In this document: positions 7,974 to 16,421 of the stretch, piece after piece
Position numbering within the stretch: position 1 is the stretch's first letter
Layout of the letters: every line of letters starts with the position of its first letter
Assembly: GCF_001562425.1 (NCBI RefSeq)
Contig: NZ_LOED01000002.1
Span: 1-64,000, forward strand
Reading direction: 5' to 3'
DNA length: 64,000 nt
Source of the DNA: Fervidicola ferrireducens
Lineage (GTDB): Bacteria > Bacillota > Thermosediminibacteria > Thermosediminibacterales > Thermosediminibacteraceae
Made by a program: the position numbers and the translations under genes
The notes under the pieces: model-generated
Told to the model about the DNA's origin: nothing
Seen by the model: only the letters and a program-made list of their open reading frames with translations
The model's database searches: none

Positions 7974-9674
7974 TTACTTTGTACATATTCTGCATACCCT
8001 GCATATTTCCTCTGTACACCTTCGCGTAGTTTTTCCTTCAATTGCTTTTTGGTATTCTCTTATAAAGTACTCCTTAGACAGTCCGATATCTATATGGTCC
8101 CAAGGAAGCACCGCATCGAGGGGAAACTCCCTGTGAGCGTAGTATTCAACGTTTTTCCCTTCGACTTCAAAGCGTTTCAATGCCGTCAAATTTCCGCCCG
8201 ACCGATAAACCCGGTAGAGTAACGTGGCGGTGTCACGGTCCCCACGGGATAGCGCCGCCTGCACCTGGGAAATTCGCGGGCTTTCGTATAACATCCTTAT
8301 TCCCTTAGGCTTGAGATGGTTCTGAAGCTTTTTTATTTTACCTTCCAATGAAGTCAGATTCTCCATTCCGAGCCACTGAAAGGGGGTGAAGGGTTTTGGA
8401 ATAAAGGGATTTACGCTTACCGTAAGAATGCCATCTTTATTTTTTCCTTCTGCCATTTTTTCCTTGACCTTTATCAAAAATTCAATCATTTCTTCGATGT
8501 CTTCATCCGTCTCCGTTGGCAATCCGATGATATAGTAGAGCTTTATATTTTTTATTCCGTAAATTCCCGCCAGTTTTACAGCATCAAGTACGTGTTCCTC
8601 AGTTATGCCTTTATTGATGACGTTTCGAAGCCTCTGAGAACCTGCTTCCGGAGCTACAGTAAGAGTTTTATGGCCGCTGGACGAAAGCCCTTCTATGAGT
8701 GATTCGCTTAAAGAGTCGGCCCGCAAAGATGACACTGAAAATTTAATGTCATTTCTGACAAGCTCTTTTACCAATTCATCTATTTTGGGATAATCAGATA
8801 CGGCAGCGCCTACCAACCCTACCTTTTTGCCAAGTCGTGCTGCAAATTTAGCCCTCTCCAATATCCTTTCCATTTTTCTAGCTCTGGGAACGCGATAACA
8901 ATATCCTGCCATACAAAATCTGCAATTTCGACCGCATCCCCTTGAAAGTTCAATGAGAAACATATCCTTAAATTCGGTGTTCGGCGTAATTACTGCCGTC
9001 TCGGTGCTGAAAGCATCAAGGTCTTTTACCCATCTTCTTTTTATTTTTAGGGGGGCAGGAGGTACGGCCTTAAATTCTTCCACGTCTCCTTTATTGCCGT
9101 ATTTAACCTCGTAAAAAGACGGAACGTAAACACCGTCAATTTGGGCCATCTTTTCGAGAATGTATTCCTTCGACCTTCCCGTGTTCTCTCTAAAGGTGTC
9201 CAATATCTCGTGTATAACTTCTTCCCCTTCCCCTATAACGAAAAAGTCGACAAAAGGGGAAAGGGGCTCGGGGTTGAATGTAATCGCGGGTCCTCCGGCT
9301 ATGACAATCGGATTATCTCTTTCGCATGCAAATAGGGGAATGCCCGCATCGTCCAAAATTTTTAACAGATTGAGGTAATCCATCTCGAAGGACACCGAAA
9401 ACCCCACTATATCGTAGCCGGATAGCGGCTTTAAAGCTTCAATGGTGTATGGCGGGAAACCTTTAAATAAAAACGCCCTGTGACACAGTGAATCCCTCCT
9501 GGAATTGATCTCGCGGTAAATGGCCTGAAATCCAAGGTTGGTCATCCCAAGTTCGTAGGCATTGGGAAAGACCAATGCCACGTTTACCGGCACCGAACCG
9601 AAGCTTTTTTCCGGAACGAAGTTGGTCTCCTGCTCTTTTAACTTTTCCATCTTGAGGCGCAATTTCCAGTTCAT
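7974..9674 (-). CDS. B12-binding-domain radical SAM protein
   Basis: 566 residues. An N-terminal Rossmann-type cobalamin-binding domain (FPNAYELGMTNLG, later FVIGEGE) precedes a radical SAM domain with the cluster motif CGRNCRFC at Cys247, Cys251 and Cys254. The family resembles TIGR03960-type proteins often found beside ribonuclease G genes; no such gene is adjacent here. The last residues hold several Cys (CRVCRIC), possibly for an extra metal site. ATG 9674 was chosen because GGGAGG precedes it. The substrate is unknown, and the N-terminus lacks the usual PxRYxGxE opening of TIGR03960. Confidence 0.8.
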   Translation of the reverse strand: MNWKLRLKMEKLKEQETNFVPEKSFGSVPVNVALVFPNAYELGMTNLGFQAIYREINSRRDSLCHRAFLFKGFPPYTIEALKPLSGYDIVGFSVSFEMDYLNLLKILDDAGIPLFACERDNPIVIAGGPAITFNPEPLSPFVDFFVIGEGEEVIHEILDTFRENTGRSKEYILEKMAQIDGVYVPSFYEVKYGNKGDVEEFKAVPPAPLKIKRRWVKDLDAFSTETAVITPNTEFKDMFLIELSRGCGRNCRFCMAGYCYRVPRARKMERILERAKFAARLGKKVGLVGAAVSDYPKIDELVKELVRNDIKFSVSSLRADSLSESLIEGLSSSGHKTLTVAPEAGSQRLRNVINKGITEEHVLDAVKLAGIYGIKNIKLYYIIGLPTETDEDIEEMIEFLIKVKEKMAEGKNKDGILTVSVNPFIPKPFTPFQWLGMENLTSLEGKIKKLQNHLKPKGIRMLYESPRISQVQAALSRGDRDTATLLYRVYRSGGNLTALKRFEVEGKNVEYYAHREFPLDAVLPWDHIDIGLSKEYFIREYQKAIEGKTTRRCTEEICRVCRICTK

Positions 9675-9729
9675 ATCGTCCTTTTTCCTCCCTCTACCCA
9701 AAATTATAATGTTTTTTGAAAAAAATAAA

Positions 9730-9747
9730 AAGGCTTGTAAAAGCCTT
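9730..9747 (-). terminator. Terminator after ylmC
   Basis: 7-bp stem (9730-9736 with 9741-9747) and a 4-base loop, followed on the minus strand by a T-rich run. It separates ylmC from the radical SAM gene. Confidence 0.8.
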
Positions 9748-9761
9748 ACTCAGAATTCTTC

Positions 9762-10028
9762 TCAGATCCCCTTTTTCGGTTCGGTAAACTCCGAAAGCTC
9801 TATCAGTATCACGTCGCTTCCGATCTTTTTTATTTTTTCCCACGGAATCACGTAATCTCCGCCCTTGCCGAAAACGCTGAAGATTTTGACCGGAGCCGGC
9901 ACGATGATCGCCCGTATGCGACCTTCTTCCACGTCTATGTCCAGGTCGTTGATGAAGCCCAGTCTCTTCCCGTCGGCTATGTTTATTATTTCTCTCTGCC
10001 TGAGGTCCGAAGCTTTTATCACCGCCAT
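9762..10028 (-). CDS. YlmC/YmxH family PRC-barrel sporulation protein
   Basis: 88 residues from ATG 10028, which follows AGAGGGGTG. This is a short PRC-barrel protein: KASDLRQREIINIADGKRLGFINDLDID is the typical first half, and VIPWEKIKKIGSDVILIE the second. Family members are widespread in endospore formers and are expressed in sporulation; the molecular role is unresolved. It stands alone, with terminators on both sides (after the small membrane protein gene upstream and after itself). Confidence 0.86.
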   Translation of the reverse strand: MAVIKASDLRQREIINIADGKRLGFINDLDIDVEEGRIRAIIVPAPVKIFSVFGKGGDYVIPWEKIKKIGSDVILIELSEFTEPKKGI

Positions 10029-10083
10029 CACCCCTCTCACATTATAATTTATATTCATCAGTATTAAAAAATGTAAAAAAAAC

Positions 10084-10102
10084 AGGGCCTAAGAAAGGCC
10101 CT
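10084..10102 (-). terminator. Terminator after the sigG-small protein unit
   Basis: Stem 10084-10090 with 10096-10102, loop of 5 bases, then a long T run on the minus strand. It begins two bases after the stop of the small membrane protein gene. Confidence 0.85.
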
Positions 10103-10103
10103 A

Positions 10104-10295
10104 TCAGTTTACTTTCATTATCATTTTCCTGACCCGTTCTTCTTCCATCACGAGTTTCAGAGGTTCTTCATGATTAACGTAAACAAGGTTTTTCATATTA
10201 TAAGCCACAACGGCTTTGGTGCCCAAGAAATAGTAAAAACAGAAAAGGAACGCTACTGTCAATATCACTATAAATATCTTCTTTGCCGTTTCCAT
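10104..10295 (-). CDS. Small single-pass membrane protein downstream of sigG
   Basis: 63 residues, family not recognised. A basic N-terminus (METAKK) leads into one hydrophobic segment (about 7-28) with YYF and then a charged C-terminal part ending EEERVRKMIMKVN. It starts 16 bases after the sigG stop with a GGGGTGA ribosome site at good distance, and the pair ends at a terminator, so it is very likely made together with SigG in the forespore. Its function cannot be read from sequence. Confidence 0.65.
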   Translation of the reverse strand: METAKKIFIVILTVAFLFCFYYFLGTKAVVAYNMKNLVYVNHEEPLKLVMEEERVRKMIMKVN

Positions 10296-10311
10296 AAAAG
10301 TTCACCCCAAA

Positions 10312-11085
10312 CTAAATGTATTTTCTCAGATGCTTTAAAGCAGCCTTCTCAAGCCTCGAGACCTGTGCCTGAGAAATTCCTATCTCCTGGGCTACTTCCA
10401 TTTGAGTTTTTCCTTCAAAAAATCTGAGGGTCAGTATCATCTTTTCCCTTTCATTCAATTTCTGCATGGCTTCTTTTATTGCAATGCTGCTTATCCAATT
10501 TTCATCATTATTCTTATCGTCACTTATCTGGTCCATGACGAATATAGGGTCCCCGCCATCATGATAGATTGGCTCGAACAGCGATATGGGCTCCTGAATC
10601 GCATCCAATGCCATAACAATTTCCTCCGCGGGCATGTTCATCTCTTTCGCTATTTCATCAATGGAAGGTTCTCGAGAATTTTTGTTTACCAGCGAATCCC
10701 TGACCTGGAGCGCTTTATACGCCACATCCCTTAAAGATCTGCTGACCCTTATGGGATTGTTATCCCTGAGATACCGCCGTATTTCTCCTATAATCATCGG
10801 AACGGCGTAAGTAGAAAACTTTACGTTTTGACTTAAGTCAAAATTATCTATGGCTTTCATCAAACCGATGCACCCGACCTGAAAAAGGTCGTCGACGTAT
10901 TCGCCTCTATTGTTGAATCTCTGAATAACGCTCAGCACCAATCTCAAGTTTCCGTGTATGAGCTTTTCCCTGGCTTCCTTATCTCCCTGCTTGACTTTTA
11001 TAAAAAGTTCTTTCATTTTGCTGTTGGATAGAACAGGCAGTTTGGAGGTATTAACACCACATATCTCTACTTTGTTCAAATTCAT
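10312..11085 (-). CDS. sigG: Sporulation sigma factor SigG
   Basis: 257-residue late forespore sigma factor. It shows region 2 (GNLRLVLSVIQRFNNRGEYVDD, FSTYAVPMIIGEIRRYLRD), region 3 and region 4 with the helix-turn-helix GKTQMEVAQEIGISQAQVSRLE. The N-terminus MNLNKVEICGVNTSKLPVL is typical of SigG and distinguishes it from SigF. It follows sigE after 75 bases that hold a SigF-type promoter and a hairpin that can bury the ribosome site (separate entries). A small membrane protein gene follows. Confidence 0.96.
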   Translation of the reverse strand: MNLNKVEICGVNTSKLPVLSNSKMKELFIKVKQGDKEAREKLIHGNLRLVLSVIQRFNNRGEYVDDLFQVGCIGLMKAIDNFDLSQNVKFSTYAVPMIIGEIRRYLRDNNPIRVSRSLRDVAYKALQVRDSLVNKNSREPSIDEIAKEMNMPAEEIVMALDAIQEPISLFEPIYHDGGDPIFVMDQISDDKNNDENWISSIAIKEAMQKLNEREKMILTLRFFEGKTQMEVAQEIGISQAQVSRLEKAALKHLRKYI

Positions 11086-11091
11086 AAAATA

Positions 11092-11138
11092 TCCCCCTGT
11101 CTTTCCAGTACCTCATTTAAATTTTTGCCACAGGGGGA
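11092..11138 (-). promoter_or_regulatory. Hairpin that sequesters the sigG ribosome binding site
   Basis: On the minus strand TCCCCCTGT (11130-11138 complement) pairs perfectly over 9 bp with ACAGGGGGA (11092-11100 complement), leaving a 29-base loop. The second arm contains the GGGGGA ribosome site of sigG, 6 bases before the ATG. Transcripts that run through from sigE would carry both arms and be poorly translated. A hairpin of this kind is known from Bacillus subtilis sigG; here it is read directly from the bases. Confidence 0.7.
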
Positions 11139-11149
11139 AGTTTTTATTC
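11120..11149 (-). promoter_or_regulatory. SigF-type promoter of sigG
   Basis: GAATA (11145-11149) is followed after 15 bases by GGCAAAAATT (11120-11129), which fits the forespore -10 pattern GGNNANANTW. The predicted start near 11113 lies inside the loop of the RBS hairpin, so this transcript would lack the 5' arm and be freely translated. Confidence 0.55.
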
Positions 11150-11160
11150 GCTTTTTTAAA

Positions 11161-11880
11161 TTACATCATGCGAATTATTTCCTTTTTTAACCTTTTAATA
11201 ATCCTTTTTTCTAATCTGGAAATATATGACTGTGAAATCCCCAGGAGTTCGGCCACTTCCTTTTGAGTTTTTTCTTTTCCATCGTTCAACCCGAACCTGA
11301 GTTCCATTATACATCTTTCCCTCTTAGATAGACGCTTTATGGCTGCATCCAAAAGCTCTTTCTCCACCTCCTCTTCGATGCACCTGTAAATCATATCGCT
11401 ATCGGTTCCTAAAATATCGGAAAGCAGAAGTTCATTCCCATCCCAATCTACATTTAACGGTTCGTCAAAGGATACCTCGCTGCGGTTTTTATTGTTTCTC
11501 CTTAAATACATCAAGATCTCATTTTCTATGCACCTTGAAGCGTATGTCGCAAGCTTAATCTTTTTCCGGGGATCGAAAGTATTAATGGCTTTTATGAGGC
11601 CGATTGTCCCGATAGATATGAGGTCTTCTATACCCGCACCGGTGTTCTCAAACTTGCGGGCAATGTAAACCACTAGTCTTAAGTTCCTCTCTATTAATAC
11701 GTTTTTTACCGATTCGTCTCCCCTTTCCAATTTGCTCAACAAAATGGCTTCTTCCTCGCTGGAAAGGGGAGGTGGCAGGGTTTCGCTGCCTCCTATGTAA
11801 TATATGACCCTTTTTTCAAGTATTCCAAGCTTTTGTAGTATTTTTATAATCATTACCTTAAAACTAAATTTTCCCCACAT
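11161..11880 (-). CDS. sigE: Sporulation sigma factor SigE (pro-form)
   Basis: 239-residue mother-cell sigma factor made as an inactive precursor. The hydrophobic/basic pro-sequence covers about the first 27 residues and ends at the conserved YYIGGSE, where SpoIIGA cleaves. Region 2 ([35 protein letters not shown]) and the region 4 helix-turn-helix ([23 protein letters not shown]) are intact. It lies 23 bases after spoIIGA, the gene for its protease. ATG 11880 follows GGAGGGAG. Confidence 0.96.
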   Translation of the reverse strand: MWGKFSFKVMIIKILQKLGILEKRVIYYIGGSETLPPPLSSEEEAILLSKLERGDESVKNVLIERNLRLVVYIARKFENTGAGIEDLISIGTIGLIKAINTFDPRKKIKLATYASRCIENEILMYLRRNNKNRSEVSFDEPLNVDWDGNELLLSDILGTDSDMIYRCIEEEVEKELLDAAIKRLSKRERCIMELRFGLNDGKEKTQKEVAELLGISQSYISRLEKRIIKRLKKEIIRMM

Positions 11881-11903
11881 TTATTCTCCCTCCATTAAAA
11901 TTT

Positions 11904-12803
11904 TTATCTGATTAAAAATTCAGGGTTCAACAAAGCTTCATAATCACCGCAGGGGGAAAGCGCCCTGTTGCAAATTCCAAGCACCACGTTATCAGCTTCA
12001 TAAACCTTTCCATCCAGCCAGATATAAACTCTATCTGCTTTTAATCCCGCCATTATACCTTTATTTTTTCCGATAGAAGTAAAGGGAATGATTCTAATAC
12101 GCGTCGCCCACTGGGAATGTAAAACTGATTGTTCCAATTCCTTCAGGTTTTCTATAACTTCGCCTTTCAGGCATTGTTTTATTTTATCGGGCAAGAGTTG
12201 TTCCACAGCTGAATACTCCACTATCATCACCGGACTTCCGGAAACCGGGTCTTTTAAATCATTGCCCGTATCAATCAAGGCCCTTATTTTTAATTGTTCC
12301 CCGGCGATACCCACTGTTACCGGTACCACGAGGGAATTGGTCAATAACCTTCTAGAAATCATCGACCACACCAATCTAAAGAACGCAAACAAAAAGGTAA
12401 AAGAAACGAGTAATATCCACCATGGTACGGAAATATTATTTACTAGAAGGCCCTGCGAAAATGCATCCTCGGTATTTATGAGGTAGAATACGGCAAAGGC
12501 GCCACCTCCTACCATGAAAGAAACAAAATAAAACAGGCTTAAAGCTCTTAAAAACTCCGATAAGGTCATGGGATAAAATGCCGCCAAAACCATTAAGACC
12601 GATGCAACGATTTTACCAGGAATCGTATTTGAAAACTCACCGTTTAAAAAAAACATATCAAGGAGGAAGAGGTTTCCTAAAAGAGCTGCCATTATGAACC
12701 TAAACCTTTTCGACCTTAATTTTAGTATTAATTTTACCAGCCAGAGTATCGCAAGATTCATTATAAAATTTATCGCAAACACTACATCCAAATATATTAC
12801 CAT
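11904..12803 (-). CDS. spoIIGA: Pro-SigE processing protease SpoIIGA
   Basis: 299 residues. Five membrane segments fill the N-terminal half (about 4-28, 35-53, 63-80, 86-110, 125-148). The soluble C-terminal half is an aspartic protease-like domain with the active-site motif ALIDTGNDLKDP (Asp178), followed by SGSPVMIVE. It sits in the septum and cleaves pro-SigE in the mother cell after a signal from the forespore. First gene of the spoIIG operon; ATG 12803 has GGAGGAATT upstream. Confidence 0.94.
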   Translation of the reverse strand: MVIYLDVVFAINFIMNLAILWLVKLILKLRSKRFRFIMAALLGNLFLLDMFFLNGEFSNTIPGKIVASVLMVLAAFYPMTLSEFLRALSLFYFVSFMVGGGAFAVFYLINTEDAFSQGLLVNNISVPWWILLVSFTFLFAFFRLVWSMISRRLLTNSLVVPVTVGIAGEQLKIRALIDTGNDLKDPVSGSPVMIVEYSAVEQLLPDKIKQCLKGEVIENLKELEQSVLHSQWATRIRIIPFTSIGKNKGIMAGLKADRVYIWLDGKVYEADNVVLGICNRALSPCGDYEALLNPEFLIR

Positions 12804-12869
12804 ATAATTCCTCCGGCCATTTCCAGCCTAAATAAATTTATATTCAGCTAATTCTTTTTTTATGATTCA

Positions 12870-12902
12870 ATTATAACGCGAGCCGTTACAAAAAAATGTC
12901 AC
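12870..12902 (-). promoter_or_regulatory. Candidate long-spacer promoter of spoIIGA
   Basis: GTGACA (12897-12902) and a perfect TATAAT (12870-12875) on the minus strand are 21 bases apart. Such a long spacer recalls the Bacillus spoIIG promoter, which has about 22 bases between -35 and -10 and needs Spo0A. I see no clean TGNCGAA Spo0A box nearby, so the activator site is unproven. Confidence 0.4.
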
Positions 12903-12924
12903 TTCCTGATTAGTCCATAAAAAA

Positions 12925-12944
12925 AGAGCGCCATTTTGCGCTCT
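12925..12944 (-). terminator. Terminator between ftsZ and spoIIGA
   Basis: A 7-bp stem (12925-12931 with 12938-12944) with a 6-base loop and a following run of seven T on the minus strand. It touches the ftsZ stop codon and closes the dcw cluster. Confidence 0.88.
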
Positions 12945-13996
12945 CATTTTTTCCTGCTTTTTCTCAGAAACGCCGGTATGTCAAAATCTTCGTCGTCAAA
13001 AGGTTCAATTTCAAAGTCGTCTTCCTGCTTTGCCGGTTTCTCCTTTTGTTCAAAACCTGTCGCTATTACAGTTATCCTTATCTCATCCTGTAGCTTTTCG
13101 TCGATAACTGCGCCGAATATTATATTGGCATCCGGATCTGCGGCCGCGGCGATGAATTCGGCCGCTTCGTTTACTTCCAGGAGTCCCAGGTTTGAGCTGC
13201 CCGTGATGTTCAAAAGAACGCCTTTCGCACCTTCTATAGACGTCTCCAGGAGCGGACTCGAAACCGCTTGTTTTGCGGCTTCAATAGCCCTGTTTTCACC
13301 GCTACCCCGGCCAATTCCCATATGCGCCAAACCGGTATCCATCATAATGGTCCTCACGTCGGCAAAGTCCAGGTTAATCAGTCCGGGAACGGCTATCAGG
13401 TCCGAAATTCCCTGCACACCCTGCCTCAAGACGTCATCGGCAATGCGGAAAGCCTCTATAATCGAAGTTTTCTTTTCTGCAATGGTAAGCAACCTGTCGT
13501 TAGGAATTGTTATGAGAGTATCCACACAATTTTTCAGATTGGCTATGCCCATTTCCGCGTGGGCCATTCGCTTTTTGCCTTCGAAGCTGAATGGTTTTGT
13601 CACAACGCCAACGGTTAGTATACCCAGGTTTTTGGAGATTTCCGCCACCACCGGGGCCGCTCCAGTTCCCGTCCCGCCTCCCATACCGGCGGTTATGAAT
13701 ATCATATCCGCTCCTTTCAGTGCTTCTTCTATCTCCGTGCGGCTTTCTTCGGCTGCTTTTTTCCCGATTTCAGGGTTAGCACCGGCACCAAGACCTTTTG
13801 TTAGTTTTTCCCCTATCTGAATTTTTTTATCGGCCTTTGACAAGAAAAGGGCTTGGGCATCAGTATTTACAGCTATAAACTCTACTCCCTTCAATCCCGC
13901 CTCTATCATACGATTTACGGCATTGTTTCCTCCGCCACCTATCCCGATGACTTTTATGTTGGCGAATTGTTCCATTGCCACATCAATATCTAGCAC
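12944..13996 (-). CDS. ftsZ: Cell division GTPase FtsZ
   Basis: 350-residue tubulin-like GTPase that forms the division ring. The G-box [12 protein letters not shown], the N-terminal [14 protein letters not shown] and the T7 loop [11 protein letters not shown] are intact. The C-terminal linker is short and acidic, ending in the conserved peptide [12 protein letters not shown] that binds FtsA and other partners. GTG 13996 was chosen as start: GAAGGGGG lies 8 bases upstream, and the longer frame from an ATG at 14017 would start inside that site and overlap ftsA. It is the last dcw gene. Confidence 0.96.
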   Translation of the reverse strand: MLDIDVAMEQFANIKVIGIGGGGNNAVNRMIEAGLKGVEFIAVNTDAQALFLSKADKKIQIGEKLTKGLGAGANPEIGKKAAEESRTEIEEALKGADMIFITAGMGGGTGTGAAPVVAEISKNLGILTVGVVTKPFSFEGKKRMAHAEMGIANLKNCVDTLITIPNDRLLTIAEKKTSIIEAFRIADDVLRQGVQGISDLIAVPGLINLDFADVRTIMMDTGLAHMGIGRGSGENRAIEAAKQAVSSPLLETSIEGAKGVLLNITGSSNLGLLEVNEAAEFIAAAADPDANIIFGAVIDEKLQDEIRITVIATGFEQKEKPAKQEDDFEIEPFDDEDFDIPAFLRKSRKK

Positions 13997-14013
13997 CTTA
14001 TGACCCCCTTCCA

Positions 14014-15237
14014 TCATCCTAAAAAGTATTCGCGCAATATTCGCTTCGCCCTTTCGAAAAAACTTAAAGCGCTTTTATCCCTAACTTCATCCCTATCCCC
14101 GAAAGACCTGTTTTTTGAGCCGTAGTAAAGCAGTCCCAGCGCTACCGTAAACGTATGGTCGAAGCCGTACATGTCAGTCTTTGCCGCTCTCACCGGAATC
14201 CCCAGCATCTTCTGAGCTATTTCAAGAGCCCCCCTCATATGTAAAAGGCCACCGCCACACAGGACTATTCCCGCAGCCAGCATTTCTCTGTAGTTTACTG
14301 TCTTCAGTTCTTTGTGAATAAGCGATATGATCTCCTGAACCCTAGGTTCGATAATCAAAGCCAATTCCTTCTGAGAAATTTTTCTTGGAGAAGCTTCCCC
14401 GATGCTGTGTATCTCTATATCGGGTTTGTCGGAGGCAAGGCTCGCTGCGGCGCAGGCGTACTTTCTCTTTATCGCTTCCGCCTGGGAATAAGGCAAGCGA
14501 AGGCCAATAGCAATATCGTTGGTAACGTAATCACCTCCAAGCGGGATGAGATTGTAAAGTTCAATATTTTCTCCGCGAAAAACTGTGATTTCAGTGGTCC
14601 CCGCACCTACATCGACTAAGGCCACGCCCATATCGACTTCGTCATCGCTGAGAAGTATCTCTTTAGCAGCCAACGACTTTAATATCAAACCCTCCACTTC
14701 CAATCCGGACTTTTGCACACATCTTACCACGTTTTGAATTGTCGTGAGCTGCCCTGTTATTATGCTCACTTCAACTTCCAGGCGGGTACCTATCATGCCG
14801 ACGGGATCCCTTATTCCATCGCATCCGTCTACTATAAACTGTCTTGGAATTACCTCTATGATTTCCCTGTCAGGAGGTATGGCTATAATTCTTGAAGCCT
14901 GAAGCACCCGTTCCACATCGTGAGGCGTGATTTCTCTGTCGCTCCGGGGTATGGCAACAACGCCCCGGTTATTCACTATGGTCACGTTAGGACCCGAAAC
15001 TCCAACTAAAACGCTGTCAATTTTGGCGTTGGACATCTGCTGCGCCTGCAGGACCGCTTCGCTTATACTTCGCACCATTGCCTCAATATTTACTATGTTG
15101 CCCTTCTTTATCCCCGTACTAGGTGCCACTCCGTAACCTATTATATCTATTTCACCATTTCGGGAAATTTCACCAACCATGCAGCATACTTTGGAACTGC
15201 CCAAGTCAAGACTGGCCACTATGCTGCTCCTCGCCAA
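14014..15237 (-). CDS. ftsA: Cell division protein FtsA
   Basis: 407-residue actin-like ATPase that tethers FtsZ to the membrane. Phosphate-1 loop [13 protein letters not shown], a 1C domain near residues 80-160, and the adenosine and phosphate-2 motifs [13 protein letters not shown] and [12 protein letters not shown] are visible; the C-terminal helix [12 protein letters not shown] is amphipathic. The start is TTG 15237, 8 bases after GGGAGGTGG; an earlier ATG at 15327 would add 30 residues with no family counterpart. FtsZ follows after 17 bases. Confidence 0.94.
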   Translation of the reverse strand: MARSSIVASLDLGSSKVCCMVGEISRNGEIDIIGYGVAPSTGIKKGNIVNIEAMVRSISEAVLQAQQMSNAKIDSVLVGVSGPNVTIVNNRGVVAIPRSDREITPHDVERVLQASRIIAIPPDREIIEVIPRQFIVDGCDGIRDPVGMIGTRLEVEVSIITGQLTTIQNVVRCVQKSGLEVEGLILKSLAAKEILLSDDEVDMGVALVDVGAGTTEITVFRGENIELYNLIPLGGDYVTNDIAIGLRLPYSQAEAIKRKYACAAASLASDKPDIEIHSIGEASPRKISQKELALIIEPRVQEIISLIHKELKTVNYREMLAAGIVLCGGGLLHMRGALEIAQKMLGIPVRAAKTDMYGFDHTFTVALGLLYYGSKNRSFGDRDEVRDKSALSFFERAKRILREYFLG

Positions 15238-15326
15238 AGCTCCACCTCCCTCCCGCGGGCGGGTTCCAATTATAAATTCCACATCCAAGCGTAAGATTCC
15301 TTTTTTTTCTACAAATTTTTTATTCA

Positions 15327-15677
15327 TTACTTTTTAAAGAGTCTGTCCAGCATAAGACGCCGGATAATAGCCAGGTTCTGGAATATCCTCACGCCGAATG
15401 CAAAAATAGCCGCCATGTATATGGGAATACCCAATTTATCGCCAAGAAAGGCAAGGAAACCTGCAAGAAGGGCATTAATGAAAAAACCAGTTATAAAAAT
15501 ATTTACGTCAAAGTGCCCTTCTCCCAAAGCCCTCAAGCCCCCGAAAACCGAATCTAACGCGGCAAGGATAGCAATCGAAGCATAGGGAGCATAACTTATG
15601 GGTATATCTACGGGAACCAACAATCCCACCAAAATGCCTAATATAAGTCCGATAATGGGTATCAGCAATTCATTCAC
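15327..15677 (-). CDS. sbp: Small basic protein Sbp (DUF1290)
   Basis: 116-residue membrane protein with three or four hydrophobic segments, family DUF1290, called small basic protein in Bacillus, where it lies between divIB and ftsA. The conserved core YAPYASIAILAALDSVFGG is present. Function unknown; the steady position in the dcw cluster suggests a link to division. Its ATG overlaps the end of the DUF881 gene by 8 bases. Confidence 0.87.
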   Translation of the reverse strand: MNELLIPIIGLILGILVGLLVPVDIPISYAPYASIAILAALDSVFGGLRALGEGHFDVNIFITGFFINALLAGFLAFLGDKLGIPIYMAAIFAFGVRIFQNLAIIRRLMLDRLFKK

Positions 15678-16398
15678 CTGCCTTCACAGGCTTAAAGTAC
15701 TCAAATTTGATAGGTCCGGTATAGGCCGGCATATCTATTTTGTCCTGCTTTTTTATACTTACCCGAATACCGAATACTTGCAAAGATTCTATTATGCCAC
15801 CTCTCATCCTCAGCGAACTCTCCAGGTTTTCGGGATTTCCTATTGCCTGTATTACGAAGGGCGGAGCCATCCTCACCGAGTTTATCATTATAGTGGGGCC
15901 CACGCATCTTATCTCCGAGGTCGCAATAATTCTCTGGCCGTTTACCGATACGGCTTCGGCACCAGCGGCAAAAAGCTCATTTACAACTTTCAGAATATCT
16001 TCATCATGGATTAAAAACAAATTGGGGTCCTCTCCCGGCTGTTGCGGCAAATTGCTGTCGTTCAGCGTTATTACTACTCCCGGTCCGGTGCCTTCCACCA
16101 GTCCTGCGGCTATACGGACTTTTTCCAGCTCCCTTTTCATCGCTTCGGTAACCTGACTCACGTCCGCCGCCGAACTTTCATATTCTTCCAGTCTCTTTCT
16201 CATTTCCGCTAGCTCTTCCCTCAATTTTTCCCTCTCGTCCATGACAGTTTTCAGCTCTGTCGTGAGTTCCTGTATTCTTTGCAAAGAAGTCAAAGCACTT
16301 CCACTTTTTTGAGTGCTTCTAAACTGAGCCACCAGCATTAGGCCTAATAAAAAACATACAAGTGCAATAACAAGGTGGCCTTTTAACTTGTTGTTCAT
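15670..16398 (-). CDS. DUF881 family protein (YlxW/YlxX type)
   Basis: 242 residues. One N-terminal membrane segment (about 7-25), a coiled-coil region rich in Glu, Lys and Leu (about 40-90), then the DUF881 domain with GPGVVITLNDS, DILKVVNELFAAGAEAVSVNGQRI and the NPENLESSLRMRGGI motif. Family members flank ftsQ and sbp in Firmicute dcw clusters; role unknown. Only one copy is found here, while Bacillus has two (YlxW, YlxX). Confidence 0.87.
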   Translation of the reverse strand: MNNKLKGHLVIALVCFLLGLMLVAQFRSTQKSGSALTSLQRIQELTTELKTVMDEREKLREELAEMRKRLEEYESSAADVSQVTEAMKRELEKVRIAAGLVEGTGPGVVITLNDSNLPQQPGEDPNLFLIHDEDILKVVNELFAAGAEAVSVNGQRIIATSEIRCVGPTIMINSVRMAPPFVIQAIGNPENLESSLRMRGGIIESLQVFGIRVSIKKQDKIDMPAYTGPIKFEYFKPVKAGE

Positions 16399-16421
16399 CT
16401 GTGTTTCCCCCTTTTTTCACA

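Noticed and set aside
12936-13820. Plus-strand open frame of 294 codons
   Set aside because: Antisense shadow of ftsZ with Ser/Ala/Pro-biased text; no ribosome site and no known motif.
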